Numbered from the stretch's first letter, positions 25,101 to 38,400 are shown. The stretch is 64,000 nucleotides of DNA from Nymphaea colorata (GCF_008831285.2 NC_045143.1:1089503-1153502); one strand, 5' to 3'. The notes: generated from the sequence alone by a model not told the origin. A program made the numbers and translations.

Positions 25101-28100
25101 TCTAAATTCCAAGGTGTCCTTCTAGCATGGCTCTCAACCAAGTGATTTCGGTGGCAGTTTGGATCATGGCTTAGTATTTTGACTCTTCACTAAACCGAGC
25201 TACAACAGCTTGCTTTTTACTTTTCCAAGAGACTAAGTTACCACCAATAAAAGTACAGAATCCCATAGTGGACTTTCTGTCATCAATAGAGCTTGCATAA
25301 TCTGCATCAGAATAAGCCTCTATCTGGAGTGAAATTTTTTTTCTAAAAAATAGACCCTTTCCAGGGGAACCTTTTAGAAATTTCAATAATATCATAGTTG
25401 CATCCCAATGGACTTTTCTTGGCTTATCCATAAACTGACTTAGTTTTCCCACAACAAAAGATATATCAGGTCTAGTAATGGTTACATATAGTAGATTTTC
25501 AATCAGCAACCGATATGATTTGCTATCAACAAGTTCAAATTTATCATCATATAAGTGAATACGAGAATTCATAGGAATATATGCTGATTTTGTTCCAATC
25601 ATATCTGTCTCTTGTAGCAACTCAAGAACATATTTTTTTAGGAAAGATCTAAACCTTTTTGCTACTTTTATCCCCAATAAGTAACGCAGAGAGACAAGGT
25701 CTTAAGTAACAAAATGTTGTTGGAGATACTTCTTTATGTCTTGTATTTCTTGGTCACTGTCACTAATTAAAATAATGTCATCCACATACATCACCATAAC
25801 AACCATACCTTTTTGAGGTCTTTTTATGAACAATGAATGATCTAAAAGAGATATATAGAATCCAAACTTGGACACAACATCACACAACTTTTGAAACTAT
25901 GCTCTGAGACTTTGCTTTAGACCATATATAGCCTTCTTTAACAAATAGACCTTGGTACGCTCCCTTGTTTCTCAAAGCCTGACAGATACTGCATATAAAC
26001 TGCTTCAGATAAATCCCTATACAGAAAGACATTTTTGACATTTAATTGGTACATATTTCATCCATAATGAACTGCCACAGATATAATTAGTTGTATAGTA
26101 CCCAGATGTGCTTCAAAGAAATCAATACCATATATATGTGTGTAACCTTTTGCCACCAACCGTGCCTTGTATCGATCGACTATACAATCAGAGTTATATT
26201 TGATAGTAAATACTCATTTCGAGCCGATAATATCTGCCCCAAAAGGCGGTTCAACAAGATCCCAAGTGTGGCAGGATATTAGAGAGTCCATCTCCTCTAT
26301 CATTGCTTGGTACAAGAGTCCAAAATAGCTTGTTCATGTGCAATAAGAACTGAAGTAGCTGACAAGGCATTAATAAATTTACACATATGATCTCTCAAAT
26401 GAGATGTACTAAAAAATTTGGAAAGAAGATGAATTGTGCATTGTTTGATCCTTTTACGTAGTGCAATTGGTAGTTCATCCGGATGAGAAGTAATGATGAT
26501 TACATCTTGGTGAGAGGCAAGTTCAGGCCTGACTGTATGTTGGGAGGGTGCATGAGTTGGTGTTAATCACGGAAATTACACACAGAACCATAACACAATG
26601 CATAACTATTTTAATAAGCTGTGCTTTTGTAAAACCTTATCACAATGCATAAGAATCAGATCTGTGAGTCCTATTTAATGTAACACTACTATACAAGACA
26701 CCAAAAATCATACAGTTTCATCCTAAAACAAGGTTTGAATGTGAATGTGGGCAGGGGGCTTTTCAAGATCTGCTGTAAACCATGAAAGTGGGGCAAAGAC
26801 AGGGCTAGCTGGAATTTTCACAGGGATAATTATAGGATGTGCCCTCTTTATCCTGACACCTTTGTTTACAGATATTCCCCAGGTATAGTTTCCATGGAAA
26901 CTCTGATGTTATGAGTAAGATTTTTTTAGTTATGACGTCTTTTCTTGTCTGACTGCAGTGTGTTCTTGCTGCCATTGTCATCTCTGCTGTAATTGGTCTT
27001 GTAAGTATTCTTCCATTTGGTTCATAAGCAATCCAAGTTACTAAGAATGTATTTCAAATTCAGCCTTTCCTTCGTATGTTGACATCCGAACATAGAAACA
27101 GTCATATCTGGGGTGTGGCTCATTTCAGCCGTTCATTTCTTATTTTATGGATTTATTTGTACCCATGACCAAAAAAAGTTGGTGCATAAAGAAACAAGAA
27201 GTTGGAACATGTTAGAGAAGAACATAAATGTTCCTTTGTTGACTCAACTGTGTTAGAATGTCTATTGAAATTCAAACTTCCTTCAAAAGTTACGAACTTA
27301 CGAGTAGAAAGCTGCGATTATTATCTAACAGTTAGAAATTGGTTGAACTAAAACACAACACACCCAAAAGAAAAGTATCTGTTGAGATGTATGTGCAGCA
27401 AGATCAAAATTTAATTGTCTAGACTTCTGACTACCCACTAGAAAATGTAGAGACAGCGTGTGAAGAGGCCATGTTGCCTAGTTGACAAGTTTTCTAATCC
27501 TTTAAAACTGGGCTGCAAGGGCTTGTTGTGTGCCTCGTATGATCATTCTCTTTTTGTTTTCAGGTGGATTATGATGAAGCTATTCTACTGTGGCGTATAA
27601 ACAAGAAAGATTTTCTTCTTTGGACCATTGCTTGTATTGTGACCTTGTTCCTTGGAATTGAGATTGGGGTGCTCGTCGGGGTAAGTAATCAAATTATTTC
27701 GTGGCATGTCTTTGGCAGTGGTGGTGGGTGGGGGAAGGAGATTGATGAGGCTTCTTTCCTTTTTTTGTCTCATATCCTCCAATATCCATGTTTGTACATA
27801 TCATTGGTTCTTTATCTGCCTTTCATTATGGTTTCTCGTATTATTTTCTGTGTTTACACATTGGCGCAGTGGGGAAGAGGACCGCTCCTCTAACCCACGG
27901 TCAATACCTGTAGGAAAATGAAAGAAGTTAAGGTTTTATTAAACTCGAGACTCCACTACGGACCCCTGGATTTGGACCTAAGGTTGGATTCAGGAATAAA
28001 AACAGATATGAGCTAGGATTCAAGATTGCATTTGATTTGAGTTAGAGTTTAGATTTGGGTTTGGGTTTAGGCTCAAACGAAGAGGATGGTTGGTCGGAAT

Positions 28101-31100
28101 TGATTTAGAATGGAAAACGGATCGGATTTGGAATAACTCGGTTGCTCCAGATCTAGAACCGGTCCAGGGGCTTGAAGAATCGGCCAAAATCGGGCGTATC
28201 GGTTCGTCTCGAGCCTGGAACCTGTTTGAACCGGTTTTCCGACGCGCCGGAATGCCAAACGAGGTTCTGGATCCCATTTTGGGACCCAGACCCGTCGAGG
28301 AGGTCGATCCCTCGCCCGAGCATTTGGGCGAGGTCGCCCCTGTCCTCCACCGTCTGGCGGCGTGTGGGAGAGCCGGAAGGTTGGCCGTCTTGCTTCGTCC
28401 GGCCAGCGGCCGGTCGGCGGGACGCACGGCGCTGACTGTCTGTTAGTTGCTGAAGAAAACACTTTTCTTTCACGCTTCGGCAGTGACAACGGGGTGTTGT
28501 TGTGGGTTTATCTTCGGTGCTGCAACCGCTTCATTCGTGCCATTTTCTGGTGTTGTCCTCCTGTCTACTGGTTCGGCGAGGTTGTCGCCAACCATTGGTG
28601 CCTTACTCGCCTGCTATTCAAGGATGTTGCGGTCCTTAAATTCTGATTTTATTGACTGATTACCTTCAACCTGTAGCCTCCGTGCTTCAAGGGAATCCAC
28701 GCTCTTCGTGTATTCAGCGAGGTCTTCACTCATCCGTGCTTCCATCGAATCCATCCTTTTCGACCATGCAGTGAGGCCTTCACTCATGCGCTGCATGTCC
28801 TCTTGCATGGTTATCATCATAACGCCTTGATCGTTGCTTCTGGCATAACAAGATGGTCCCTCAAGTCCTCGCCCATTGTTGAAGACAGAGGAAGAACCTG
28901 ACTTTGATACCCCTTTGACGCAGTGGGGAATAGGACTGCTCCTCTAACCCACGGTCAATACCTAATTTAAACTAAGGAAATCAAATAGAACATAAACGAA
29001 AGGGAAATAACTGTGGGAAAGAGAGAATCAAAGAGATTATTAGGGTTTCATTTACAAATGAGGTTCTAAACATCTTTATATAGCTTAAAGAGGACCCCTG
29101 GATCTAGATCCAAAATAAAATAACAATAAATAAAAGACCTAAAATGCTAGAACTGGTTCCGAATAAAATAAAATAATAAATAAAACCCAAATCGGAACCA
29201 AATCTTATTTTCATGCTCTGCTCCTGCGTCACATCTCCTCTGTAGTCTTTAACTTTCTGCTATCTGTCGCAAATGCATTGAAAGTTAACATAGATTCCAT
29301 CATCCATGCTTGAGATTGGGCATGACATGGAAGACGCGTAGGTTCATTTCATGACTTCATTCTTGCTTCTCAGGTTGCAGGTGCTTAGTTATATCTGAGC
29401 AGGCTGTGCAATGAACTTGGTAGCTCACCAGTTGCCTAAATTCATCCTGTTTTTAAAAACTAGGTTGTTGGAACTTCATTTAAAGATCATTAATGAAATG
29501 GGTTTCAACTTTATCTCGGCTAGCAGTTTGGCAAGCATGTGAGTAACAATTCCATGCTTTTCACTTATGAAGGGATATTTTATGATACATAACATCGGAC
29601 AAATTCAATCTCGGTTCAGAAAAAATTCACAGTTCTACTAGCTCCTTGTATGTTGATGGATCTTTTGCATTGGACACAATGCTGGCTTATCTGCACTAAA
29701 TTCATTTGGACATATAGGATGAAATGTTTAAGTGTGATTTAACTGAATGTGACACTGCTTAGGTTGTAACTTAATGTGGAGATATTAATTATTTTCTAAG
29801 CTGACATCGTCAGAAATAGAATTCTCACCCAGATATCTGGGAATGTAAGATGAATAATTTGGATGCCTGAGAATTCTCAGATCATATATTGGTAACTAAT
29901 AAATTTAGGTTTGAACTACTGTATTCTTAACTGTTGTGCTCAATCAGAAATTTAGTTAGTTGGAAAGTCATGTTCTCAACAATGATCGAAGAATGCAAAT
30001 CTGGGAATTCTCAAAATAATGCAGCACATTGCAAGTTGCTTGGCTGGATTGTTGATATAATGGCAGTACACAGCACCTTGCTTGGCTGGCTAGTTGAGAT
30101 GGGAATTCTCTCTTTGTGGATTCCTAAACACATACATATTCAGTTGCAACTTCGTCTGTTGAAGTAAATTTTTGGTAAACCTGCTTTGGGCGGGACCTAT
30201 TTCCAGTTGGAGAAATATGCTCCCAATTAGAATTGGATTTAACTGTCAGGTTTTGACCCAAATGGTCATCTCAGTGAACATGTTTATCATTTATCTGCAT
30301 CATAATCAATGGCGTACATCCGTATTATCAACATGCCTAAACATCATATGCCACTTGCTCTAAATGGTAAAGATGCACTTGTAACATATTTGTACCTAGA
30401 TATGTAGTCTTGGACTCTCATGACGTTTAAATTTCTATTTTGCTTTATACCATAAGCCCGAGGTTCTGGTTACCTAGGATGGCTAATTTCAACTTCTAGT
30501 GTTATTTGATGCCTATTTTGTGTTCTTTTTCCTTTAATTGTTTCACAGATTACCTTTCTTCCATTAAATTATATCTTATGCCATGGCGAAATGTATTTAC
30601 ATTCCTATTCTTCATCAGCTAGATGTTAGCTAGTAGGATTTATATGTTGAAGGGAATGGGGAATGCTTTATGGTCATAAATCAACTCATGTTACTATACT
30701 GAAATGTACTACCATAGTTGCTTTCTGAAATATAAGGTACTGCTGGTGTAGGTTGTGGCTTCCCTTGCTTTCGTTATTCATGAATCTGCAAATCCACATA
30801 TTGGTAAACTATTTATCCTATATACCATTTTTGTGCTTTAAATCTGTGAGCACATATTGTAATGTTTATTGATCGTTATGTCATGAACCTCTCAAAAACA
30901 TGCGTATGGTAAAATTGTTTTCAGCGACACTTGGGGACTGCACATCCAATTATACATCTGGAACACAATTTGGCATGGTAGGGCCTCACCTTCCTGGAGA
31001 ATAAGAAACAGTGACTGATTATTCTGCAACTATCAACCTGGAGCAGATATTTATGAGCTGTCTATTGTTGAGTTTACAGAGTAACTAGTATTGACTGCCA

Positions 31101-34004
31101 TCGTTGATCTATCCTACTAATATAAATTTAAAGGCCACAAAATTAGTAAGAGTAGTATGAAATTGAAATAACTCTGTGATTGGTTTTAAATTAATGGCTA
31201 AGCCTCATTAAGCAAGTGGCAAGGTTGCTAAGACAACTCTCTAATGGGGATTGTAGTAACGGCATGGTTGAGGATAGGTGGTACTTTGGGTCTATCTAGT
31301 GAAGATGGGGACGGACTCTCCTCAGTATCCATTTGACCTAGTCTTTAACTGCCATCAAGTTGGCCTAGACCAGGTTGTCCAACTAGTCCATCCACGCACA
31401 AAAGTGAATTTTTGAGTTCTGAGATTATTAGTTTCAGTCTTTCAGAAATGCTTAAAAAGTTATTTTTTATGTGTTTACCCTTAATGCGACTGTAATAAGA
31501 CTATGAAATTTATTCATGTTTAACCATACAAATGATTTGCAAAACTAGGACAGAATATCACTTGATGAATGAGCTTTACAAGCAGTGTTGCCTTTCTTCA
31601 CTCACGCGATATAGAAGTTGTATCCACTGTTTCTGCTATTAAAGTTTTTCTCCATATTGTTTGATGACTGATTGCATGAGAAACCATAATGAATTCCTCA
31701 TTCTTTTTACATGATTGAATGCATATGCTCATTATGTCCCAGTTTCCTCAATGCAAGTATATGCAATTGAGGGTGGCACATCAAATCCCCTAACTGCCTC
31801 TGGGGTTTTCATTCTAGCATGTCAAGTTAGCTCCTTTATGTCCTTGAGTCATATAGGAATCTTACATTTTCTTGAATTGTGAGGAAATCAATGTAAGGAA
31901 CACTAGATGAACTTACCTTTTTGCTGTTAACTTTTCTAGAATCAGGATGTGCTTCTTACGTATGTTATTTTTTGTGTTATGTTACTTATTCTAAAGCCTT
32001 TCGCTGCAGCTGTCCTAGGCCGACTTCCTGGAACCACTATCTACCGGAACACCCAACAGTATCCAGAATCCTACACTTACAGTGGGATTGTAATTGTCCG
32101 GGTGGATGCACCTATATATTTTGCTAACATTAGCTATATCAGAGAGTGGTAATGATCCTCACTCTCTATGCTCTTCTGCATGGAACAAAAAAAATGCAAA
32201 CCAAAATTTTAACTTTTCATAAGGCTGCAAGTTTTTTCCTGTCATAGTACGCATGCAATAAGGCAAGCTCCATGTGATAATTCGGTTGTTTTCTTTTGAT
32301 TTTGACTGCTTTCACTTAAGTCCATGACATTTAACATATTACGTACACGGCAAGTTCATTCTGGAGATTTTTTATTTTTTCCTGTTTCATGTGCAACTTC
32401 ATGTATATAGCTGTTCTGGGACCACCATGTTTGCATCCTTAATCATACTTAATAAATATAACAATTTTACTTAATTTTAAATGCTTCTTACTTTTTTTAG
32501 TTAGGTTTAGTAAATGTCTTCATAAGTCAAATTCTGTTAAAATTATGTCAAACTGTTAGCTTAGAGTTTACATATAAAAACAACTAAAACAAACAACAAA
32601 ATTCTGCCTCATGTATTAATAAAATGAAAAGATTGCTCTATTTTTGGTCATTGAGATTTGGTGCCTCTGCTTTTCATGTGCTTCAGGTACCTATTTGTTA
32701 TAAAATCTCCAACTTATCCATTTTATTAGGATACATTCATGAGTAATTGTAACCCTTTCAACACGAGATTAAATGGAAGGCTCATCACTCAACTCTGGCG
32801 GAAGTGTGAGAATATCTGAAAGGCATCACAGCTATTGCGAGCTTATTGATTACCATTAACAACTTGATTAATTAGAAATTTAACTTGAACCTTGGTGGCA
32901 AATTTTCTTTAAAAGTTTTGATTTTTAGATCAGAATACTTGGTCTCTGTTTCTTTGGCAGGCTACAGGAGCTTGTAGTAAATGGTAAAAGAAGCACGGTG
33001 GGTGGCCCAGAAGCTGAAAAAGTTCACTTTGTTATTATTGAAATGGATCGTAAGTCCTTTTTAATGCATATCTTTTTTAGTTCAAGCAAGATTGCAATTC
33101 ATGAATTGCATACATGGAACACTATGGTGGAAAATTGCGGTTTTTCCATTTTCTTCATGAATTGTATACATGAACATTATCTTTTGTGTACACCTGTCAA
33201 TTTTCTTATGACTTGCTACTATAAACATGTTGTGAACAAAAAGTGGTAGTCTACTAGATATATTTTGGTATTATCATAAGGAAACTTTGTGGTGATTGTT
33301 GACTTTGTAAATGTTTCTGTACATATTTAGTGGGGAAACTCCCAAAATTATTGAGAAAAAAAAAACATTGTGGAATATCTTGTTTTATCAGCAACAAGGA
33401 AGTTCACCCCTCCTCATCTTCATGTGTAGGACTATCTTCTATGTTTCTCCTCACTTTGTTTTTGCATTGCTCTGCCAGTTGTGGCAGTTTTCAGCTTCCA
33501 CCTATTTTTTCTCTTCACCATAAAAAATTGTCATTTGTCCACATCTTTCAAGCTTCAGAAATCTGATATGTTTTCATTTCTGATGCAGCTGTTACATATA
33601 TTGACTCCAGTGCTGTTCAAGCTCTGAAGGACCTTCATTATGTGTACAAATCTCACAGCGTCCAAGTAAAATCTGTTTTAAGCCCTGATTTCCTTGATTT
33701 GATGATCAAATGCAACTGCCAACCTTATTTCCCTTCTGACTCAAATGTTCTGTAGCTCGCAGTGGTCAACCCAAATCACAAAGTTTGGAAGAGGCTTACA
33801 ATTTCCGGAGTTCTGGAGCTCGTGGGCAAGGAATGGCATTTTGTGAGAGTGCATGATGCTGTTCAAGTGTGCCTCGAACATATGCTCTGGCTGAAAGAGG
33901 CACCAAGAGGCGCTGACATGATGAGGAAGGATGAAAACGTTATCCTGGAGGTAGGGACACAAAATAATGGTGATTTGGACCCAGAAGGTGAAGCCCTTGT
34001 TTGA
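16176..34004 (+). CDS. SULTR4: SULTR4-type sulfate transporter (vacuolar sulfate exporter)
   Basis: SLC26/SulP transporter of plant group 4, whose known members export sulfate from the vacuole across the tonoplast. Exons: 16176-16466, 18037-18085, 18318-18519, 18831-18999, 19606-19671, 19809-19916, 20572-20679, 20772-20837, 21891-21951, 26755-26882, 26959-27000, 27564-27680, 30752-30803, 32010-32148, 32961-33049, 33589-33665, 33756-34004. They sum to 2013 nt (670 aa), near family length. Landmarks are [41 protein letters not shown] and [10 protein letters not shown] in the membrane domain, and a C-terminal STAS domain (about 510-640) with [10 protein letters not shown] near 568. The N terminus before the first helix is about 75 residues and Ser/Pro-rich. 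The first intron appears to be GC-AG. The usual TGSFSR motif reads TGGFSR across the exon 9/10 join. Introns 9 and 12 hold retroelements. I cannot distinguish 4;1 from 4;2. Confidence 0.93.
20838..21890. repeat. Repeat-like segment in SULTR4 intron 8
   Basis: Between about 21060 and 21540 the intron becomes rich in GGGCC, GGCCTG and GGCCCA words in both orientations, unlike the AT-rich intron around it. This is typical of an old inserted repeat, but I found no clean ends or target duplication. Confidence 0.3.
22450..23660. repeat. Degenerate GGTGCGGG-type repeat in SULTR4 intron 9
   Basis: GGGTGCGGGTTGCGGGTG near 22479 and several copies of GGTGCGG, GGGTGCG and their complements near 23460-23620 mark a decayed repeat, possibly a nonautonomous DNA transposon. 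The ends are not clear and no coding sequence is recognised. Confidence 0.3.
23889..24139 (+). repeat. 5' LTR of the gypsy remnant
   Basis: Terminal repeat with TGTTAG/CTAACA ends. Its last 100 bp match 26495-26595 with a few differences, including the shared words GGCCTGACT and TGTTGGGAGGGTGCATGAGTT. Confidence 0.8.
24607..26485 (-). mobile_element. Ty1/copia retrotransposon fragment, antisense
   Basis: On the minus strand a decayed copia pol reads, in order, reverse transcriptase ([13 protein letters not shown] near 25790), then [12 protein letters not shown], then RNase H ([32 protein letters not shown], about 25200-25320). Several stops break the frame. Downstream are a purine tract (GAGGGAAAG) and a 228-bp 3' LTR at 24834-24607 with ends TGTTGA/TCAACA. 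The 5' half of the element is missing. It lies inside the gypsy remnant, cutting its gag. Confidence 0.82.
27862..29240 (-). mobile_element. Small nonautonomous LTR element (TRIM-like) in SULTR4 intron 12
   Basis: The segment GGTATTGACCGTGGGTTAG through CCCCACTGCG occurs twice on the minus strand (about 28965-28916 and 27910-27862), each copy ending in CA, as LTR ends should. The upstream copy carries TATATAA near 29080 and is followed by a primer-site-like GGTATCAAAGTC at 28912-28900. A short gag-like coiled-coil frame (28820-28614, [12 protein letters not shown]) and a GC-rich Pro/Arg-rich stretch fill the interior. The downstream copy lacks about 80 bp. No pol is present. The right boundary is approximate. 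Confidence 0.55.
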
Positions 34005-35481
34005 TAAAGGATCAGTCTGGATTGTCACATCGTGCCTTTCCTAAAATCCTCGTTAAGGCTCCGATATAGTTACTAAGCATCTCTGCCATCCTTGGCCGTA
34101 GGTACCAAAAAATGTATGGCAACCATCGTTGCATGAACTGGGAAATAATGGGCTTTGTAATGTCTATGTTGGTCGTAGCGTGTTACATATTTATACTGCA
34201 ACTATCGTTGCATGATCTAGGCGATAATGAGCTTTGTAATGTGTGTAACCTTTGTGTATATATCGAAATGGTATGTCGCAGCATGTTGTAGTATTTAAAT
34301 GAAAGCTGCCTCCTTGCTCTTCTATCCCCTCTAGATATATGTGTATATATGGGTATGTTCTGTTTCTTCCAGGACTTTATTATGGACATTGAGAATTTCT
34401 GTCAACCATTCACCCAATGTTGTCAATATCGGCGTTATGTTGGCTGATGCTCATCCTGCCAAGGAAACTAAAAGAGTTTTGATTATTGCCCTGAGATGAA
34501 ATGGTAGTTGCCATTTATTAGCAATGGCTTCACATAAGGGGTATGGTTTTAACTTTAATCTTGTTTATTTACTCTAAAGATTAGGACATATTCATATAAC
34601 ACTACCAAAATACTAGTGTTCCTTGAACCTGCCACAATTTTTAAGACAAATTCAATCTATCTCTTTTAAGACAAATTCAATCTATCTCAATCTTTGGGGA
34701 AAATCATCAAATTTGTTACTGTTCCCATTGTCAGATGACCTCATTGTGGATGATCTTAGGATGCTTATTAGTGGTAGTTTGCATCAGTTTCATGGTAATT
34801 TTTGGCAATTTTACCAAGCAATTATTTGTTTTGCTGTCACATATAATTAGTTGCAGTTATGAGCTTTGGAACCCTTCGCATGAACCCTCATTCATGTCAC
34901 TAGTTTGTTCACATGGAAGAAGATCTTTTGTGCTTTTCCTTTTCTTTTTTATTGAGGGGAGAGCTAATTGTACGTGGCCTATCCATAGACGCGCATAGTC
35001 AGCAGGGTAAGATCCTCAAGCAAGAGACAATTCAAGCTCATGAAATTTCATTTGAGAATGATGCTTCTTGAGTAGAGGTACAAATGGATCAATGGATTCA
35101 GAGTGGAGTTTTCGTATTTTTTTTTTCTTTTTCTTTTTTGGTTCTATTGGATCCAATCCTCTTTGGGTCTCCATATGTTTATCCAATCCGAATCCGATCC
35201 ATCCCACCCGTCTCAGGTAACTCCAAAGAACCGGATCACGGCGGCCGTCCCGTGAGCAAGCGGTTCGTACGGCAGCTCTTGGGTTTGCGACTCTCGATCG
35301 TCTATCTCAGGATGGTCGTACGACGTGGTCCACCGATCAAGACGAAGCTTCCGTTCATCTCAAGACGGACGGTTCTCCACAAGGGCATGAACACGGAACG
35401 TAGGGAAGGCATTTCAAATAGCTAGAAGGTTCGAAGCCCGGGAAACTCTCTTTCTCTCTCGGAACAGAGGAAGAGGAGAAA
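34005..35481. other. SULTR4 3' region and RAD51D upstream region
   Basis: The first 350 bp or so are the likely SULTR4 3' UTR. A 25-bp unit is repeated in tandem near 34640-34690. From about 35150 the sequence turns GC-richer towards the RAD51D start, and a short upstream frame (MNTERREGISNS) ends at 35425. No separate gene is seen. Confidence 0.4.
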
Positions 35482-38400
35482 ATGCATGATCTGAAGTCGT
35501 TGCGGCAAGAATTTCCCGTCCTCGACGATGGTTTCCTGGAGTTCTGCGCTTCCCATGGCATATTTTCCCGTGGGTGTCCTTTCTTTCTTCCGTTTCTTAT
35601 CCTCTCTTTGCTTCCTGTTTCGTGATAATTGCAAATCGAATAACGGCTTTTATTCTTAACCCTCTTTGGCCTTATGATTTTTCGGTCCGCTTTCCGTTGC
35701 TGGTAAGAATAAAGGGCGGCTTCATTTCTCCTGGAATCGAGCGTTCTTAGCATCATTATTGATCCGAGAGCGAGTTGCGGAGATCTTTCCCTGTCCATGA
35801 CCCCCTACCATTTATCTTGAGAAATGGAGAAAAATCGGATGAGCAGGGATTTTGCTGTATTTTGGAACGTTGAGATATTCAAGTTTATCATTCTTTTTTT
35901 TTTCTTTTTCTTTCTGGTGCATCAAAACAACCCGGAAACTGGCGATCGGCTCGAATATTTCCTGAATAGGGCAACATGTGAAACAGGGCAGTGGAATTCG
36001 CTTCTACCAACTAAGGGGTGCTGAATGGAGGCCCTCTTTTCATCCATTACAGTAGTCGGATGCATGCTTCTTTTTGTTAAGTTGCACAGAGTGTCCTTGT
36101 TTTTATCTTTTTGCAATCATCTGTACTATGTTGCCTGGTTTCGTTCATTTTTTTTTCTTCAGCTGATTACTGACACACATTGATCATAGCTTCTTCTTGT
36201 TCCTTCTCTCAATTTTCTTTACTTTTTTGGTTTCTTATGCAATTTTCTTTTGTATAGTGGAGGACTTCCTGCTGCATGACCTATACGCTTTAGTTGGTTT
36301 CGCGGAATGCCAGGCGTCTTCAGCAGAACTAAAGCAGGTCCTTGTGCAATGGTTGAAGGGTTTGAGAATTTGGCATTGCAATTGACTGTCGGTTTATGTC
36401 TCTTCTGTTGGTTGGATTACTTGCGGTAGCAAAGTCTATGCCATGCAAGATGCAGCACAAAACAAGGGGATTTACTTAGTATACCTCAAGTCCATAGCCT
36501 TTCTTTCCTTGTTTATCTTGACAGGGTTCATCAATTACTGGTCGTTCTACTGGGGTCCTATAAATTAAGAATGTAAACCTGGGATAATTAACCTGCCCTT
36601 TCAGTGACGAGTTTCTCATCAGAAACAATTGGCTGAGTAGGAAAAAGAAAAACCAGAAATTCATCAATTACTGGTCGTTCTACTGGGGTCCTATAAATTA
36701 AGAATGTAAACCTGGGATAATTAACCTGCCCTTTCAGTGACGAGTTTCTCATCAGAAACAATTGGCTGAGTAGGAAAAAGAAAAACCAGAAATTCATAAT
36801 CTAAAGGGAGGAAATATTGTGATATTTTGGAAATATTACTGAAATGTCTTTATGATCTCTTCATGATAAGTTGATAACTAACACAATTCTCTTCCAATGC
36901 CTTTTCTTTAACTCGTAAGCATTTGATACTGTTAATGCTGGAAACTATTAGATTAGATGGACTCTATTTGGAACAAGTTTCTTTATCTCATGGAAAGCAC
37001 ACAAAAGTTGTGAAATACTAGCAGACTAGCAGTATGGTATGAAAAGTTTGTAAGAAAATGTGACTGAATTATGCTTGTGCATTTGCAATAGAAGGAACAA
37101 GAAATAGTGTGATTGCAAGAAAGACACAGTTCCAGTCAAACTAGGAGTGCCAAGTCACCATGTTTCAGCAAATAATCCTTGAATTAAATAGGGAGGCATG
37201 TCATGAGATGATGTAATTACATAATTTAACAACTCATGTTTAGGTTTCAGCCTTTTAGGTTCTTTTTCCTTGGTAGTTTTGGGGTATTGGTCATTTTGTG
37301 CTGAGTGAAATCAGCTACTAACATACCTTTGCCTTAGTGATATTTCAAAATGCCTCATAAGTGTTTTATGTTATGGTCAGTGTAGGCTGCCAAGTACTTG
37401 ATGAGGGCAAGTACTTAGGCTGCATATTTGTTTTTCTGAAGTGACAAGTTATCTCTATGAAAGTTAGTGTTAGAGCCAGGTTTTGAGGGAAAAATCATGG
37501 ATGCTGTTTATTTTAACCCATAAGAGATAGCGGTATGTATAATAACTTATGAACTTTCTCTCTTCTCGATCAAGTGAAGTCAATTCAAGAAACATGATAT
37601 TTGCATATGAATGTGGTCATTGTGGTGGAAATAACATAAATTGAATGACCTCGGAACTTGTTCACTTGAAACCTCTAAGGGATCATGAGTGATTTAGAAT
37701 AAAAAATAATGAAGGAGGCAATGTTGCAATTGGGGCTAATTTATGTTGTTATCTGCATTAACTGATGTTTTTTTAATGCAATGGTGGGTAGCGGCACTAC
37801 TCATAACTTTGAGGCGGCAGTGAGGGAACTTGGATTGCAACCAAGTGCCAATCCTTGCCAAGTAAGGGTCATCGATGTGTAGCCATCTCATGTTTATGGT
37901 GAAGCAAAGGTGGCATCCATTCAAAATAAGTTATTTCTAGCTCTGCAACTTCACTACATGTCCCTTAGATTATTTTTCTTTTTCTCATGTTTGACATCAA
38001 ATTCTTAGTTCAGGCTAAGATTACAGTCCCAGGATACCTTAGGTCTGTAATGGTTTTTGATGAACAACCTCATGCATGATTCCTCAAGCATCAAAGTCTT
38101 AAGCGAGAATGAATACATTGGATCTTCAACTGGAAGACGGCCTAGGACATGGAGACACACTTACTTGGCCTCTTTTAGAGAATTCAACAAAGGTGGACAA
38201 ATCGGTCCATAGTCCTTACCATCATCAGTTAACTATTGCTGGAATACTTGAACACGCTTCTTGATAAAATGCTGAAGAGCTGTTGCATTGATGCAATCTA
38301 GATCATTCCATAGAATTACTGCTTGGTGCACAACCATTTGCCAAAGCTCTTTATTGAATTTTCCCTCTAAACTTTGCCAAACTACCACACCGACTGGATG

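Larger units (their letters stand above)
23889..26595 (+). mobile_element. Ty3/gypsy LTR retrotransposon remnant in SULTR4 intron 9
   Basis: A 251-bp 5' LTR (23889-24139) starts TGTTAG and ends CTAACA, with a TATAAATA promoter near 23930. Two bases later comes a primer-binding site for initiator Met tRNA (TGGTATCAGAGC, 24142-24153). Next is a gag-like frame starting [13 protein letters not shown] at 24158, and after it a decayed Retrotrans_gag segment ([13 protein letters not shown], then MPEKYFDC and a stop). Only the last 107 bp or so of the 3' LTR remain (about 26489-26595, ending ATAACA). The target duplication CAATG flanks the element at 23884-23888 and 26596-26600. Most of gag-pol is gone and a copia fragment occupies the middle. 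Confidence 0.8.

Noticed and set aside
27862-27876. TGGCGCAGTGGGGA read as a plus-strand primer-binding site
   Set aside because: The same sequence recurs at 28916 beside a better minus-strand primer site (GGTATCAAAGTC), so it is the LTR end read backwards.
28020-28085. Telomere-like TTTGGGTTTAGG words
   Set aside because: Only a few imperfect units inside the retroelement interior; not a true interstitial telomere array.
28073-28489. Pro/Arg-rich frames on both strands
   Set aside because: Open because of GC richness in the retroelement interior; no stable domain.
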